17,705 nucleotides of DNA, taken from CBDUQI01 sp965369325 (GTDB lineage Bacteria > Pseudomonadota > Gammaproteobacteria > Steroidobacterales > JBCBZW01). The notes beneath the pieces were generated by a model. That model did not search any database. It worked only from the letters and a program-made list of their open reading frames with translations, and was not told the DNA's origin. Within the stretch, counting starts at the first letter, position 1. Every line of letters starts with the position of its first letter. The stretch spans positions 1 to 17,705 of the forward strand of contig CBDUQI010000119.1 of assembly GCA_965369325.1 (NCBI GenBank), written 5' to 3'. The translations under genes and the position numbers were made by a program. Positions 8,219-15,797 of the stretch are shown here, piece by piece.

Positions 8219-9241
8219 TCAGGGGTTAGCCGAGAATCTGCCGTGTTCGCCTGTAGCCAGCACCGCGCGCAAGATTCGCTGGACGATAATCGGATTCACG
8301 CCCACATCGTTGCTCGCGGTGACCAGCGCGCGCCGGTCGGGATGCAGGCTGGCATGCACGCGATCGATCAGTTGCTGATAGTGCGCCCAGCCGCTCGGCT
8401 GGTAGCCATGCAGATGCCAAACCTCACGCCAGTCGCTGGCAAAGTCGTTAAGAAAATCCCGATACTTGGCGGCCAACGCCGCATCGTTGCCCGGATGGCC
8501 GATAAAATCAGCCACGATGCCCTGCACCAGCGCATCCACCTCGCCGGGCGACATCACGGGCGCGATGTTGAACTGCTCGGTGCGCACGTCTACGGCCTTG
8601 CCCGCCACCCAGGGGACGTCCTGTACTTGCTGCTCCATCGCGTGGCGCTCGGTTTGCCAGTCGAACCGCTGCATGGTGCGCACAGTTTGCCAGAAGCGTG
8701 CCGAGCCTGCGGTGTCGATCACCAGATGGGTACGGCTGTGTGGGCTCGCGTTTACCACCCGGTGGCGACGCCAGGAATCGAATAGCCAGCACTCGCCCGC
8801 CTGCATGTGCAGTGCCTGCCCGCCGCAATGGAAAACAACCTCGGGGTTGGTGATGACCGGAATGTGAATCCGCACGCGCGAGTACCAATGGTAGTTAAAG
8901 TCCACATGCGGGCTCACCTCGCACCCCGGTGACAGGCGCATCAGCCGCGAACGCCCCAGCACCTCACCGAAGCTGGCCATCACCTGTTGCAGGTACTCAC
9001 CGCGCGCTAAATGCGCGGTCACGGCCATCGCGCCTTCAAACTCGTTATTGTCAGAGCCTCCGCGCGAGATCAAGGGTAGTGCCGAGTTGCCCTTCATCCC
9101 GGATGGATGGGGCATCCACGCGCGCTCAGGGTACTGTGCACATTCGTGCACCAGGCGCTCGATATCAAACCTGTACGGCAGGCGGATAAACGGATGGCTC
9201 AATTGCATAGGCTGGATGTTAGCCGCGTTCGCTCCGGTCAA
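8219..9241 (-). CDS. Aspartyl/asparaginyl beta-hydroxylase-like 2OG-Fe(II) oxygenase
   Basis: This 340-residue protein has an aspartyl/asparaginyl beta-hydroxylase domain at about residues 15-185. The iron and 2-oxoglutarate site can be read as H112, D114 (SPHVDFNYHW), H160 (DSWRRHRVVN) and R170 (SRTHLVID). The C-terminal half (about 190-340) is a mostly helical region of unknown role. The family hydroxylates protein or small-molecule substrates using oxygen and 2-oxoglutarate; the substrate here is unknown. The start is taken as TTG at 9241 because AGGAAA (9247-9252 on the plus strand, reversed) sits 5 bp before it. The first ATG is at 9208, which would give 329 residues and lacks a close ribosome site. 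It converges on the GFA gene and is divergent from the cyclase gene. Confidence 0.9.
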   Translation of the reverse strand: MTGANAANIQPMQLSHPFIRLPYRFDIERLVHECAQYPERAWMPHPSGMKGNSALPLISRGGSDNNEFEGAMAVTAHLARGEYLQQVMASFGEVLGRSRLMRLSPGCEVSPHVDFNYHWYSRVRIHIPVITNPEVVFHCGGQALHMQAGECWLFDSWRRHRVVNASPHSRTHLVIDTAGSARFWQTVRTMQRFDWQTERHAMEQQVQDVPWVAGKAVDVRTEQFNIAPVMSPGEVDALVQGIVADFIGHPGNDAALAAKYRDFLNDFASDWREVWHLHGYQPSGWAHYQQLIDRVHASLHPDRRALVTASNDVGVNPIIVQRILRAVLATGEHGRFSANP

Positions 9242-9376
9242 CCAGCTTTCCTGCCGGGAACGGGCTAGGCGCCCGTGCTGGGGCTCCTACGGGCGCGGAT
9301 GGTGTTCGTGCGAGTGGCCAAAGGCCGTAGAATAGGCAGCTATGCAAAAATTCTGGACCGCAGCCGGCACACGACG

Positions 9377-10033
9377 ATGAAACGAATAGATCTTAGCCAT
9401 ACCGTGCACGAGGGGCTGGTGACTTACAAAGGGCTGCCAGCACCGCTTATCTGTGACTATCTGAGCCGCGAGGCTTCTGAGGGCCACTATGCCGACGGTG
9501 TGACGTTTCAGATCGGCAAGATTGAGATGGTGGCCAATACTGGCACCTACGTGGATTCACCGTTTCATCGTTACGCCGATGGTAAAGACCTGGCCGGCCT
9601 GGATTTGAACGTGCTCGCCGAAGTGGACGGATTAATCGTGCGCCCTGGCCGGGATTGTCCGGTGATAGAGGCCTCCTGGTTTGCCGACCTGCCGCTGGCG
9701 GGCAAGGCGGTACTCATCCAGACGGACTGGTCGCGCCACTGGAATACGCAGCAGTACTACCAGGATCACCCCTACCTGAGCGAGGCGGCCGCCGAGTACC
9801 TGCGCGAGCAGGGGGCAGCGATCGTTGGCATTGATTCCTACAACATCGATGACATTAATGATGGTCGGCGACCGGTGCATTCGGTACTGCTGGGTGCAGA
9901 CATTCCAATCGTTGAACACATGTGCAATCTGGATAAGCTGCCGGACGCGCCGTTCCGTTTCTCCGCAGTGCCGCCCAAAGTACAGGGTTTCGGCACCTTC
10001 GCCGTACGCGCTTATGCGTCGGTTGATGAGTAG
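9377..10033 (+). CDS. Cyclase-family (kynurenine formamidase-like) hydrolase
   Basis: This 218-residue protein belongs to the cyclase family that includes bacterial kynurenine formamidase. It begins in the family manner (KRIDLSHTVHEGLVTYKGLP). The metal motif, normally HxGTHxDxPxH, reads NTGTYVDSPFH at residues 54-64: D60 and H64 are kept, but the first and second His are Asn and Tyr. The later segment HSVLLGADIPIVEHMCNL keeps the expected His and Glu. The ATG at 9377 is chosen over an upstream GTG (9275) because the extra 34 residues are non-family-like and basic. No strong ribosome site is seen. No kynurenine pathway gene is present, so the substrate is unknown. Its stop overlaps the region of the next start. 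Confidence 0.9.
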   Translation: MKRIDLSHTVHEGLVTYKGLPAPLICDYLSREASEGHYADGVTFQIGKIEMVANTGTYVDSPFHRYADGKDLAGLDLNVLAEVDGLIVRPGRDCPVIEASWFADLPLAGKAVLIQTDWSRHWNTQQYYQDHPYLSEAAAEYLREQGAAIVGIDSYNIDDINDGRRPVHSVLLGADIPIVEHMCNLDKLPDAPFRFSAVPPKVQGFGTFAVRAYASVDE

Positions 10034-10037
10034 GGCA

Positions 10038-10376
10038 ATGGACGCGGCTCAGCTCGATCAGTTCAAGGCCCAGTTGCTGCAGTTGCGGAGCGAGTTGCAG
10101 GCGCAGGATGCGGCGTTGGAGAGCTCGGGTGCGCCCGTGCAGCTGGATCAGACTCGCGTTGGACGTCTATCGCGCATGGATGCCATGCAGATACAGCAGA
10201 TGGCGCTGGAGAGCGCACGCCGACGCGTGGTGGTGCTAAAGCGCATCGAGGGTGCGCTAAAACGAATCGCGGCGGGCGACTTTGGCGATTGTTTTGTGTG
10301 CGACGAACCGATCAACCCGAAGCGGTTGTCGTTCGACCCGACTGCCACCCGGTGCGTCGATTGTGTAGAGACTTGA
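10038..10376 (+). CDS. DksA/TraR-family C4 zinc-finger protein
   Basis: This 112-residue protein has an N-terminal helical part and a C-terminal zinc finger with the exact DksA spacing C-x2-C-x17-C-x2-C (CFVC to CVDC). DksA-family proteins bind the RNA polymerase secondary channel and alter promoter response, often with ppGpp; short relatives such as this may act alone or have other roles. It is shorter than classical DksA (about 150 residues) and lacks the long coiled coil with its DxxDxA tip. An in-frame ATG at 10026 overlaps the cyclase stop; the ATG at 10038 has GGG just upstream but with only 2 bp of spacing. Either start gives tight coupling to the cyclase gene. Confidence 0.88.
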   Translation: MDAAQLDQFKAQLLQLRSELQAQDAALESSGAPVQLDQTRVGRLSRMDAMQIQQMALESARRRVVVLKRIEGALKRIAAGDFGDCFVCDEPINPKRLSFDPTATRCVDCVET

Positions 10377-10478
10377 TTGCGGCCTGATCGAGCTTTGATC
10401 CCGGCCCGATTGTCTAAGCGCGACGCGCGTATGTATCCGTGCCGTGTTTATGTTGCCCTGAACCGCACGAAATGAGAC

Positions 10479-10524
10479 CCAGGTCCCACTTCCTGCACAA
10501 GTGCAGAACGACAATGGGATCTGG
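10479..10524 (+). promoter_or_regulatory. Two-part hairpin in the leader of the diguanylate cyclase gene
   Basis: CCAGGTCCCA (10479-10488) pairs with TGGGATCTGG (10515-10524) through 10 bp with one G-U pair. Nested inside, CTGCA (10493-10497) pairs with TGCAG (10502-10506). The structure ends 29 bp before the GGDEF-protein ATG and has no T-run. It does not show the conserved core of the c-di-GMP riboswitch classes that I know. It may be a regulatory leader or a protein-binding dyad. Confidence 0.4.
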
Positions 10525-10553
10525 AATCAGCGCCATGCAGCGGGTTACCCCCA

Positions 10554-11720
10554 ATGATACCTCGCAATGCCCCTATTGCCGGGCACGACCGCCTCGCCGC
10601 GAGCAGGCACCGCGGTTCGGCGGGCGACGAGCTCATCCGCCTGAATCAATCGGCCCGTGGGCTGGTGATGCGTACGTCGGCGTTGATGACCGGTGTCGGA
10701 CTTATCGCGCTGGTGCTAGCCGCCACCTTCGGCGGCGTAAGGGGCGCTAGCATCTACGTGTCCATTGCGGTGCTCGCGGTATGTGCCAGCCCCGTCATTT
10801 GGTTGCGCACCGCATTGCCCGTGCGCTTCAGCGCGTGGTGCGTCATTGGCTCCTGGCTAGTCGCGCTGGTGGTGATCGCCTATCTGCGCGGTGGTATTGA
10901 TGCGCCGCTCACCACTGCACTGCCCATTTTGCCCGTCATTGCTGCATCGCTGATTGGGCCGCACGCCGCCTGGATAGTGTTCACGGTTATCCTCGTTAGT
11001 CTTACCGGTTTTGCCGGGCTGGAGGCATCAGGGCACCAGTTTCCACAGTCGATTCTTTCGGATCCGCGTCTCTCGGTGTTGCGGGCGATGTGGCTGGGCA
11101 TTACGGCGTTTATGGCCACTTACCTTTCGGCCTATCACGCTAACCATAGTCAGGCGGTGGCGCTGCGGCTGGAGCGCCAGGCCGCGACCGACACATTAAC
11201 CGGCGTTGCCAGCCGCCGGGCGAGCGAAGCGGTGCTGGATGCCGAGATCGTCCGCGCCCACCGCAACAACGCATGGCTGGGTGTGTTGATGATTGACGTT
11301 GATCATTTCAAACGGGTAAACGACCTGAGCGGGCACATCGCAGGCGATGTGTGTCTTGCGCGGATTGCCGATGCCATTGCGCGCAGCATTCGCCAGCCGG
11401 ACGACGTAGTGGGCCGTTGGGGGGGCGAGGAATTTCTGGTGGTGCTGCCATATACGCCCCCCGAGGAGACCGCCGTGATTGCCGAACGGATAAGGCGCAC
11501 AGTGGCAGATCTGAGTATTCCATATGGCGTGGGCGACGCGGCGGCCGTGACCGTGACCGTCGGTGGGGCGTGCCAGCGAGGGAAGCACATCCCAGCGATG
11601 ACCGAGCTACTGCACATGGCAGATGCCGCATTGTACAAAGGCAAAACTAGCGGACGGAACCGGGTAAAGATGGCGCCACCGCTGCGCCTCGTGCACCGTG
11701 CCGCCGCCGAGTCCGACTAA
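10554..11720 (+). CDS. Membrane-bound diguanylate cyclase (GGDEF domain)
   Basis: This 388-residue protein has a cytoplasmic N-terminus, about six membrane helices (between residues 40 and 195) and a C-terminal GGDEF domain (about 210-370). The active-site loop is GGEEF at 290-294, and the metal-binding D248 lies in MIDVDHFKRVND, so it should make cyclic di-GMP from two GTP. The product inhibition site is degenerate: the position that normally holds Arg of RxxD (nine before GGEEF) is Gln, with an Arg one residue earlier. The membrane domain resembles no sensor domain I can name. No EAL domain is present. The ATG has no clear ribosome site. The stop codon overlaps that of the convergent endopeptidase gene. 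Confidence 0.93.
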   Translation: MIPRNAPIAGHDRLAASRHRGSAGDELIRLNQSARGLVMRTSALMTGVGLIALVLAATFGGVRGASIYVSIAVLAVCASPVIWLRTALPVRFSAWCVIGSWLVALVVIAYLRGGIDAPLTTALPILPVIAASLIGPHAAWIVFTVILVSLTGFAGLEASGHQFPQSILSDPRLSVLRAMWLGITAFMATYLSAYHANHSQAVALRLERQAATDTLTGVASRRASEAVLDAEIVRAHRNNAWLGVLMIDVDHFKRVNDLSGHIAGDVCLARIADAIARSIRQPDDVVGRWGGEEFLVVLPYTPPEETAVIAERIRRTVADLSIPYGVGDAAAVTVTVGGACQRGKHIPAMTELLHMADAALYKGKTSGRNRVKMAPPLRLVHRAAAESD

Positions 11721-12418
11721 CGCCGGTCGCGCTGCGACATGTCGTGGCACGGGATTCGAAAATCCACATGGTAGTGTTCATCGTGCCGCACCCACGCGGT
11801 CTTGCGTGAGAACTCCAAATTCTGAATGTCTGCCCATACGGTTGTTCGACGCAGCCCCAGTTGTAACTCTGGCGCAAAGATCACCCGATCGATTTGAATA
11901 CCGCGGGCGATGGCAGTGCGTTGCAGTGCCAGCAGGTGTGCCCCCAGTGCCTCGAAATCAATTTGTAAGTCAGCAAATTGTCCAACTGCATCAAACTCAA
12001 TGGCGTAACCGAACTTGTTGGTGAGCCCCGTGGGCAACGCCACGGATATCCCACGGGCGTTGGTGACTGGCACCATAAAGTCCACCGACAACCCGTTCTG
12101 ATGGGTTTTGTGTGGCTTGAATTGCCCGCCGCGCTTCAGGCCGGTCTCACCGTATACGAACCTCTTCTGCGGAAGCTGAGCAGCTAGCGTCTGATAGGCA
12201 TCCGCGACGACGCCAGCCACCTCGCAGTGCACCCAGGTGCGTCCCAACCACCGGCCCAGATTTGAGTAGGGCATGAAGTTGGCGCCGGAGGCGGCGAGTT
12301 TGCACGCCTGGGTGACGGCGCCATTGGCGGTTGAGCCGTAACACGTGCTTTGCGCGATCGCGGCTTGGCTCGCGAATAGCGCGACCGGCAGCGCGATGAC
12401 ATACGACGCTGCGTGCAT
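11717..12418 (-). CDS. MepA-like penicillin-insensitive murein endopeptidase (M74)
   Basis: This 233-residue exported protein resembles MepA, which cuts D-Ala-mDAP cross-links in peptidoglycan in the periplasm. A signal peptide ends near residue 23 (ASQAAIAQ). The zinc ligands are visible: H106 and D113 in KTHQNGLSVDF, and H217 in HDEHYHVDF. Its length is somewhat less than the roughly 270 of E. coli MepA. The start at 12418 is preceded 8 bp upstream by AGGA and leads straight into the signal peptide; the open frame continues upstream to 12805, but that part has no export signal or family likeness and overlaps the divergent gene. Four Cys near the N-terminus of the mature part could form disulfides. 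I do not use the name mepA because orthology cannot be shown. Confidence 0.9.
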   Translation of the reverse strand: MHAASYVIALPVALFASQAAIAQSTCYGSTANGAVTQACKLAASGANFMPYSNLGRWLGRTWVHCEVAGVVADAYQTLAAQLPQKRFVYGETGLKRGGQFKPHKTHQNGLSVDFMVPVTNARGISVALPTGLTNKFGYAIEFDAVGQFADLQIDFEALGAHLLALQRTAIARGIQIDRVIFAPELQLGLRRTTVWADIQNLEFSRKTAWVRHDEHYHVDFRIPCHDMSQRDRR

Positions 12419-12743
12419 ACGAAATATCCTGTTTGATGTCCTATCAGCAGCGTTTTTCGGCATTAAGTCCAACGTTGGCATGCACACTATGTTCAGCCGG
12501 AATGTTTCCAAAATATGTCCAAAGATCAATTGCTTGGCCTCAGCGTGAATTATAGGCAACATACAGCAAGGGAACATTTTGGGGATCCCCTGGCATGCAC
12601 TTCGTTCGCCCCTCAAGCATGGGGTTTTCCGCGCAGCGAAACAGACAAAGCTATACCCGTCTAGCCGGGCAATAGTTGTTGTGCCCGCCACAATCACCGT
12701 GTCTCGCGCACGGCCGAACACCACAACGCAAGAGTACCAACTA
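12419..12743. promoter_or_regulatory. Divergent intergenic control region
   Basis: This 325-bp gap separates the divergent endopeptidase and BNR-protein genes and must hold both promoters. It contains two palindromes, CCAACGTTGG (12469-12478) and GGGGATCCCC (12581-12590). Each is next to a copy of the 10-mer TGGCATGCAC (12476-12485 and 12591-12600), 115 bp apart. The stretch in between is AT-rich. No textbook -35/-10 pair is clear. The arrangement suggests a shared regulator site, which is inference. Confidence 0.45.
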
Positions 12744-15626
12744 ATGTCAAGATCAAAGCTTGTAGCAACGCGGGTAACAACTTTACTCGCCGCCGCCCTG
12801 GTCACATGGCCAGTATTTGCGGCCGATCAATCGCCGGCCGAACTCAGCAACGCCAAGAGGATGGGCGCCAAGCAGCTCTCCAGCGCCTGCACCTTGCTTG
12901 AGGACAAAGGCAAGTTTGTCCGCATGGATGGCCTCAAGCGCAAGCTGGCCTATCTGTGCGGTCGATCGGATCTGCTCGGCCAAGTAGAGGGCGTAAGCGC
13001 TGAGGCGACCAGCACCGATGCCGCACGCGCTGCCGCCCTGGACGGGCAGGTGAGCGATCCGGCCGGCGAGACCGGGGCCTCACAGACGCAAAGCGAGACC
13101 TCGATCGCGCGCGATGAGAACACGGGCGTGCTCTGTTCGGGCTTTAACGACTCTTTCGACGGCCTTGTGACCGGCGAGGGCTTTACCGGGTTTGCGCGCT
13201 CTACGGACAATGGTGCGACCTTTACCGATTTCGGCGGTTTTGATCCCAACAGCTTTGGCGATCCCAGTCTGATCTGGCGCCGTATCGATGGCAACTTCTA
13301 CATGGCCACGCTGCACAATGGCGGGTTGGGGTTTTACCGCGGTTCTAATCAGTGCCAGCAGATGACCTTCCTGGGGCTGGCGCACGCTGGCGGCGGTGAC
13401 GACAAAGAGTTTATCGCGGTCGACAACGATCCTAGTAGCCCGTTCTACGGACGCATTCATCTGGTGTGGATCGACTTCAACGCGGGCGCCCGCATTTACG
13501 CGATCTACTCCGACGATGCCACCAACTGGACCAACCCGGTTCAGCTCAGCGCGAACGGGGCAAGCGTGCAGGGCGCCTGGCCGGCGGTAGCACCGGACGG
13601 CACTGTGTACGTGTCCTGGGTGCGCTTTGGCGGCAGCACCATCAGCATCGAGGCCTCACGCTCAACCAATGGTGGCGATAACTGGACCACGATTCCCAAT
13701 GCCGCGACCAGCGTAGCGATCCCTGAGGACCAAGGCGCGACCAATGCCTGCGGGCGTACCGCACTGAAGGGCAACCTCCGCTATCTGCCCTCGCCGCAGA
13801 TTGTGGTCTCACCCGACGGTGCGCTGCACGCGGTGTACACCTACGATCCTGACGGCAACAGCAACGGCAACGAATCCGATGTGTTCTACCGCCGGTCCAC
13901 CAACGGGGGCAACTCCTGGCTGCCGGAGATTCGCCTGAACGACGATGGCACGCAGACCGACCAGTACTTCCCCACTATCAGCGTCAGCCCCGGCGGCCGG
14001 CTGGTGGTTGCCTGGTATGACCGTCGTTTGGACGCGAACAACCTACGCGTGGATTACTACGCGACGATGTCTTCTGATGGCGGTGCCACCTGGGAGCCCA
14101 ACGAGCGGATTTCGGATGAAAGCTCCGACATCTATCTGGACCCCAATCTGGCCAGTTGCTATCACGGCGACTACGACCAGTCTGTGCAGGATGCAGAAAC
14201 CGCCTTCATCCAGTGGTCGGACGACCGCGCCATCCGCAGCGGCCATGCCGACCCGGATGTGTACCTGGAAGCGGCGCAGTTCGCGTCCGACTTTTTCCTG
14301 ACCAGCACGCCCACCGCGTTGTCGGTTTGTGCGCCTGACGATGCGGCGTACTCAGTTGAGGTTGGGCAAACCCTGGACTTCACCGATGCGGTCACCTTCA
14401 GCGCTAGCGGCGAGCCGGCCGGCACCTCGGCCAACTTCAGCCCGAACCCGGTGACCCCGGGTAACTCGACGGTAATGACCATCGCGAATACGGCGGCTGG
14501 AACACCGGGCGATTACACGATCGACGTTAACGGCAATGCCGCCGGCCTGGACCGTTCGGTTAGCGTCGCGCTTAACCTTGCCACCCAGGCACCTGCGGCG
14601 GCTGGCTTGATCTCACCCGCGCAGGGCGCGAGTGATGTCGGCACGCCGACTTACACCTGGAGCCCGGTTGCGCAGGCAGCCAGCTACACGGTTGAAGTGG
14701 CAACGGATGCCGCGTTTACCAACATCGTGGACAGTGCGACGGTTGAGCAGACCAGCTACGCAAGCGGCGTTGCACTGGCACCGAGCAGCACCTTCTTCTG
14801 GCGCGTTCGGGCCAGCAACGCCTGTGGGGCCGGCGTCGATTCAGCCACCTTCAGCTTCACCACGGTATCGCTGATCTGCAACACCACGGTAACGAGCATT
14901 CCTGATGGTCAGGGCGCCGGCGTGGATATCTCGACGGTGGTTGCCAATGGCGGCACGATTACCGATCTGGACGTGAGCCTGAGTACTACCCATACCTATG
15001 TGGGCGATCTGATCTTTACCCTCACCCACAACACCACGGGTACCTCAGTTGTGTTGATTGACCGCCCCGGATTCACTGGTACGGGCTTCGGCTGCGACGA
15101 CGACGATGTGGAAGCCACGATGGATGATGAGGCCTCCTTGCCGGTGGAAGACGAGTGTGGCTCAACGCCTGCACTGGCGGGCCTGCTGATTCCGCAGGAA
15201 GCGCTCTCCGCCTTCGATGGCGAAGACATCGCTGGGCAGTGGACGCTGAATGTGAGTGATAACGCCGGTCAGGACACGGGCTCGGTGCAGGAATGGTGCC
15301 TGGTACCGGCGTTGATGATCGACGACCCCGACACCGACGGCGATTCCGTGCCCGATAGTGCGGACAATTGTTCAGACATTGCCAATCCCACGCAGGCTGA
15401 CGGCGATGCAGACGGCATCGGCAACCTGTGCGATGCCGACCTCACCAACGATTGCGTCATTAACTTTGAGGATCTGTCGATACTGAAGGCCGCGTTCTTC
15501 ACCAGTGATCCAGTGGCGGACCTGAACGGTGACGGCGACGTAAACTTCCTCGACCTGAGCTTGATGAAGGCTGTGTTCTTTGGCGAGCCGGGGCCGAGTG
15601 GTGTCCCCAACGTGTGTGACAACTAG
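12744..15626 (+). CDS. Secreted BNR/sialidase-like protein with Ig/FN3, P-domain, TSP3 and dockerin-like modules
   Basis: This 960-residue secreted protein starts with a signal peptide (1-26, ending PVFA). A beta-propeller-like region (about 100-510) carries several Asp boxes of the form S-x-(D/N)-x-G-x-x-W, for example STNGGDNW and SSDGGATW, as in sialidases. An Ig-like region (about 515-615) and a fibronectin-like region (616-709) follow. A proprotein-convertase P domain lies at 710-853. The tail has an acidic thrombospondin type-3 segment and two dockerin-like EF-hand repeats (about 899-945: DLTNDCVINFEDL and DLNGDGDVNFLDL), ending GPSGVPNVCDN. No protease or clear glycosidase catalytic residues were identified, so enzyme activity is unproven. 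ATG 12744 is chosen because it begins the signal peptide, with AAGAG 9 bp upstream; the frame is open back to 12579. Confidence 0.88.
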   Translation: MSRSKLVATRVTTLLAAALVTWPVFAADQSPAELSNAKRMGAKQLSSACTLLEDKGKFVRMDGLKRKLAYLCGRSDLLGQVEGVSAEATSTDAARAAALDGQVSDPAGETGASQTQSETSIARDENTGVLCSGFNDSFDGLVTGEGFTGFARSTDNGATFTDFGGFDPNSFGDPSLIWRRIDGNFYMATLHNGGLGFYRGSNQCQQMTFLGLAHAGGGDDKEFIAVDNDPSSPFYGRIHLVWIDFNAGARIYAIYSDDATNWTNPVQLSANGASVQGAWPAVAPDGTVYVSWVRFGGSTISIEASRSTNGGDNWTTIPNAATSVAIPEDQGATNACGRTALKGNLRYLPSPQIVVSPDGALHAVYTYDPDGNSNGNESDVFYRRSTNGGNSWLPEIRLNDDGTQTDQYFPTISVSPGGRLVVAWYDRRLDANNLRVDYYATMSSDGGATWEPNERISDESSDIYLDPNLASCYHGDYDQSVQDAETAFIQWSDDRAIRSGHADPDVYLEAAQFASDFFLTSTPTALSVCAPDDAAYSVEVGQTLDFTDAVTFSASGEPAGTSANFSPNPVTPGNSTVMTIANTAAGTPGDYTIDVNGNAAGLDRSVSVALNLATQAPAAAGLISPAQGASDVGTPTYTWSPVAQAASYTVEVATDAAFTNIVDSATVEQTSYASGVALAPSSTFFWRVRASNACGAGVDSATFSFTTVSLICNTTVTSIPDGQGAGVDISTVVANGGTITDLDVSLSTTHTYVGDLIFTLTHNTTGTSVVLIDRPGFTGTGFGCDDDDVEATMDDEASLPVEDECGSTPALAGLLIPQEALSAFDGEDIAGQWTLNVSDNAGQDTGSVQEWCLVPALMIDDPDTDGDSVPDSADNCSDIANPTQADGDADGIGNLCDADLTNDCVINFEDLSILKAAFFTSDPVADLNGDGDVNFLDLSLMKAVFFGEPGPSGVPNVCDN

Positions 15627-15639
15627 GCGATCTGCCTTT

Positions 15640-15670
15640 ATCGGAGCGCTCTGTGTGGAGCGCGACCGAT
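15640..15670 (+). repeat. Hairpin just after the BNR gene
   Basis: ATCGG and GCGCTC pair with GAGCGC and CCGAT around a short TGTGTG loop, with a small internal bulge. It has no T-run and lies immediately upstream of the strong terminator, so it may protect the 3' end of the mRNA. Confidence 0.4.
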
Positions 15671-15685
15671 AACGATGCAACAGGA

Positions 15686-15714
15686 GGGCGGCGCGTAATG
15701 CGCCGCCCTTTTTT
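15686..15714 (+). terminator. Intrinsic terminator of the BNR-protein gene
   Basis: The perfect 9-bp stem GGGCGGCGC (15686-15694) / GCGCCGCCC (15700-15708) has a 5-base loop and is followed by six T. It is very strong and lies about 60 bp after the stop. Confidence 0.93.
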
Positions 15715-15797
15715 GTGGGCTGATGTGCAGGTAACGATCGCCAGGTTCTGATCTGGCTAGGTGCCAAGGCAGGCGGTCGGGCTCACTGGGTTTTGCC

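Noticed and set aside
12579..12743. Upstream start (12579) for the BNR protein
   Set aside because: The extra 55 residues precede a clean signal peptide at 12744 and look like translated intergenic DNA.
12419..12805. N-terminal extension of the endopeptidase up to 12805
   Set aside because: It would bury the clear signal peptide, overlap the divergent gene, and ignore the good AGGA site before 12418.
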